Positions 18,736 through 21,198 of a DNA stretch of 21,198 nucleotides are shown here, one piece after another. Below the pieces are notes generated by a model. It did not search any database. It was not told the origin of the DNA and worked only from the letters and a program-made list of their open reading frames with translations. The DNA is from Larix sibirica (Eukaryota > Streptophyta > Pinopsida > Pinales > Pinaceae). Each line of letters starts with the position of its first letter. The stretch's first letter is position 1. The stretch spans positions 1-21,198 of the forward strand of contig NWUY0300026601.1 of the NCBI GenBank assembly GCA_004151065.3. Reading direction: 5' to 3'. Made by a program: the position numbers and the translations under genes.

Positions 18736-20002
18736 GTACTCTTCAATAAAAAATCTAATGAAAAAATGAATAAATAAAGGATTTCAATAACTGGAACATA
18801 TTTTAGAAATTTTTCAGAGAAGTAAATAGCTATATCTTTATACTAATGGTTTGGATTATCTTCATTTTGAGTACTTTGTTTTGACACAATAATCTTATAG
18901 CTCATCTTCAACAAAATTCTTTATTAACAGAAACAAGGATAGTTTTGAAAATATTTGCAGATATGAATTGGATGTTGGTTTTTATCAGATTAAGGATTTC
19001 TGATCTTTTAAGAAAATATTAAGATTATGTTTTACACAGTTATTTAAGATGATATGGGCAGAGATAACTGGTTCGCCCAGGTATGTCACCATTTGTTGGC
19101 AGGAAACAACCTTCTCACTATTTTTTTATCTTGTTTTAATCAACAAAAATGGTGAACGACATATATCTTTATGAATTCTTGAGAAATTTATAAAGAGTGC
19201 CTTCAAAATCTGTGATTCTGAAGGTACTCTTAATCTTGAAACATCTATTACATTGGAAAAAATCATTTGCAAGAATATTATTATGAATTGTTGAAGTTAT
19301 CATTGAAAATTCATTTAGCAGCTGCTAAATCAATTCCTTATATAATAATATTTTCTCCATTGGATTTTGATTACAACCTGCTAAATATCATTTCGCAGCT
19401 AAAGCTAAGTCTTGCATTTGTGATTTTCAATCTTATTCTTCTATACATTTTTCTCATGATCAAATTTCATTACGTTTTCAATAATTTTATTTTTAATGTT
19501 GGGAAAAATATTAACAAATTAACTTAATGTTTTGTATATTGTTATTAATTTCTTATGAATTAAAACATGGAAGTTATAAAACCTATGTCTAATATTAAAA
19601 CTTTAAAACCCTATGAATACTATGCTATGAACTAATAATCAAACTTTCATTCAAATTTCACCTTGGCTACGATGAGCATGTATGGAAATTAATATTGTAT
19701 AACATATGGTATCTATCCTACTTGGGATTTGACACATGAATCATTTCATCCTTCGACACCTGTGCATTACAGTACAACGAGATCATTATTGTGTTAATTC
19801 ATTTCATTAAACAGATTTCTTAGACTCTCTTTGTGAACTTATCCATCGGGTCATGTAAGTAGGCCTCGACTATATTTTTTATTTCATGAAATGTATATGA
19901 TATAGCTTGTTGAAATTGTTGATGTATATGTAACTTCGGAATGTATTTCATCTATGCATTTCATATATATTTATTGTACCCTTATAAGAGATGTGTTATT
20001 CC
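18736..20002. other. No gene recognised; AT-rich
   Basis: A 86-codon open frame at 19267-19527 is hydrophobic and AT-driven, without a known domain. A fragment near 19070 (AACTGGTTCGCCCAGGTATG) weakly echoes the upstream tandem modules. Toward 19840-20000 the sequence may enter an LTR upstream of a TATA-like site. Confidence 0.45.
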
Positions 20003-20009
20003 TATATAA
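20003..20009 (+). promoter_or_regulatory. TATA-like box
   Basis: TATATAA within cctatataaggaagtg has the same local form (TATATAAGGA) as the box at 6213, consistent with an LTR core promoter. No LTR borders could be established around it. Confidence 0.35.
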
Positions 20010-21198
20010 GGAAGTGTCGTNCTAGAGTCTATAGGAAGCAATCCAAGCACTCTACCCATTTGTGAAGCACCGTCATTCCCTGAGTGTTCTCTATCTGACA
20101 TACATTTAAGTGGTTTCCCCTTTTCCCTTGTATCTGAGAGATCATAGTGTTGAAGTTACAAGCCCTTCTTGTTACCTTAGCCTTGTTTTCCACCTCACCC
20201 ATCCTAGCAGTCTGTCTAAGTCTGTGAGCAAGCATATGTGGGGAACTTCATGAAAGACTTAATGGTTTCTCTCACACAGGTTAATTTTTATTGGATTATA
20301 TTCGCCATTGTCATATATTTCATGTCATAGTCTGGTTTCTAACATAAACTTGCAAGCATTGTTCATCTTACATGCATACAAAATCTTTTAGAGTACTGCT
20401 CTACGTTCAGATTGGATATTTTGACTTAGTCAACACAGTTCCCGAGGCAGTAACTACAGGGTTCCAAATCGATTACTTCTGTTCTAGACACTCTAGCATA
20501 CCTCCAGTGATTTCATTTTGCAGCAAATGGTCATAGTTTTTGAGATACGGTGATTATTATCACTTTTTATTGCATTGGCCATTTTTATTACACGGTAGTG
20601 ATGTGCCTTGTTCACCTAGGGCACTACAAGCTTGATGTGGGGTATGACCAGTCATCATTACCATACTCCTATGCTTTCGAATTGATCTGTACAGTTAATT
20701 TTGTGCACCGGGGGCCTAGCAGTGAGTTATGGGCAGTTTTATTTCTCTAGGATGAGTTTACTAACAGTTTTTATGACCATGGCTTCTACTAGGAAAATCG
20801 ATTTGGCTAATGTGGGCAAGGAAATGGCATGAGGATGATTTGTCATGATATATTATGGCTCCAGATGTATTTTTACATGGCTTGGCTTCATCCGGATGTA
20901 TCTTCATGATGATATCTTGTCCTAGAGAGGACATTTTCTTCATATGCGGCGCACTTCATGAGTTGATCATTTGTATTGTTATATCATTATATGTATTATT
21001 TTAAAAGGTAGAGTCCTAGGGTGATTTATGCCCCTAGTGACCCCTCTACAACATTAGCCCATGATGTATCACATTGTTATATTATTTTGGACCCTCCTAG
21101 GGTGTCCTTGGACAAAAGTGTGCCCCCCTCTTTTGACTTAGTCATTGATCCATGTATGTAAAAATAAAAAGATCTCCACCGTTGATGATCTATGATGT
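20010..21198. other. No gene recognised
   Basis: Short open frames on both strands (for example 20550-20750 on + and 20029-20235 on -) show no family motif. The last 200 bases hold repeated CCTAGGGTG words (near 21016 and 21097) and may belong to another repeat running out of the window. An N base lies at 20021. Confidence 0.45.

Noticed and set aside
19267-19527. 86-codon hydrophobic open frame
   Set aside because: Composition follows the local AT richness; no motif or context supports a gene.
19755-19768. TGTGCATTACAG as an LTR B 3' end
   Set aside because: Only the terminal CATTACA matches; the upstream 30 bases differ from the end of LTR B and no GCATC follows.

Overview
This is a plant nuclear window, gene-poor and crowded with old retrotransposons. 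No complete functional host gene, tRNA, rRNA, operon or CRISPR array is visible. Plant origin rests on three things: a Tork/TNT1-like Ty1-copia element, a plant-type Ty3-gypsy pol, and a fragment matching the CHORD-II domain of RAR1, a plant immunity co-chaperone. The dense, decayed, nested elements suggest a large genome such as a conifer or other gymnosperm. That lineage is an inference, not a demonstration. Single N bases at 15251 and 20021 indicate draft sequence.

Layout. 1-~4475: Ty1-copia fossil with the end of its 5' LTR, primer binding site, gag, protease, integrase, reverse transcriptase, RNase H, polypurine tract and the start of a 3' LTR. ~4485-5240: diverged tandem array with a period near 95 bp. 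5240-7384: no gene; a TATA-like box at 6213 may lie in an old LTR. 7385-8025: N-terminal gag of a gypsy element, cut off where a new LTR begins. 8026-10065: a 2,040-bp LTR (element B), followed by an initiator-Met-type primer binding site at 10067. 10133-11566: one 477-codon frame with three nonsense codons and no frameshift, encoding an unrecognised acidic protein. 11567-13195: no gene. 13196-13540: RAR1-like fragment (CCCH remnant plus CHORD-II). 14411-14776: gag C-terminus with a zinc knuckle. 15240-17650: gypsy pol with partial RT, RNase H, and an integrase keeping its HHCC and DD35E residues. 18281-18735: about four imperfect tandem copies of a 105-150 bp unit downstream of pol. 18736-21198: AT-rich, no recognised gene, one TATA-like site.

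Relationships. The gypsy gag at 7385-8025 and the gypsy pol at 15240-17650 lie in the same order and orientation and may be two halves of one element split by element B. No 3' LTR of B was found by eye, and no LTR pair flanks the gypsy parts, so later deletion or rearrangement is likely. The RAR1 fragment lies between them. It may be a captured gene piece, a pseudogene, or an exon of a long-intron gene. Most stops in the retroelement frames are single transitions from CAG, CAA, CGA or TGG, as expected from methylcytosine decay.
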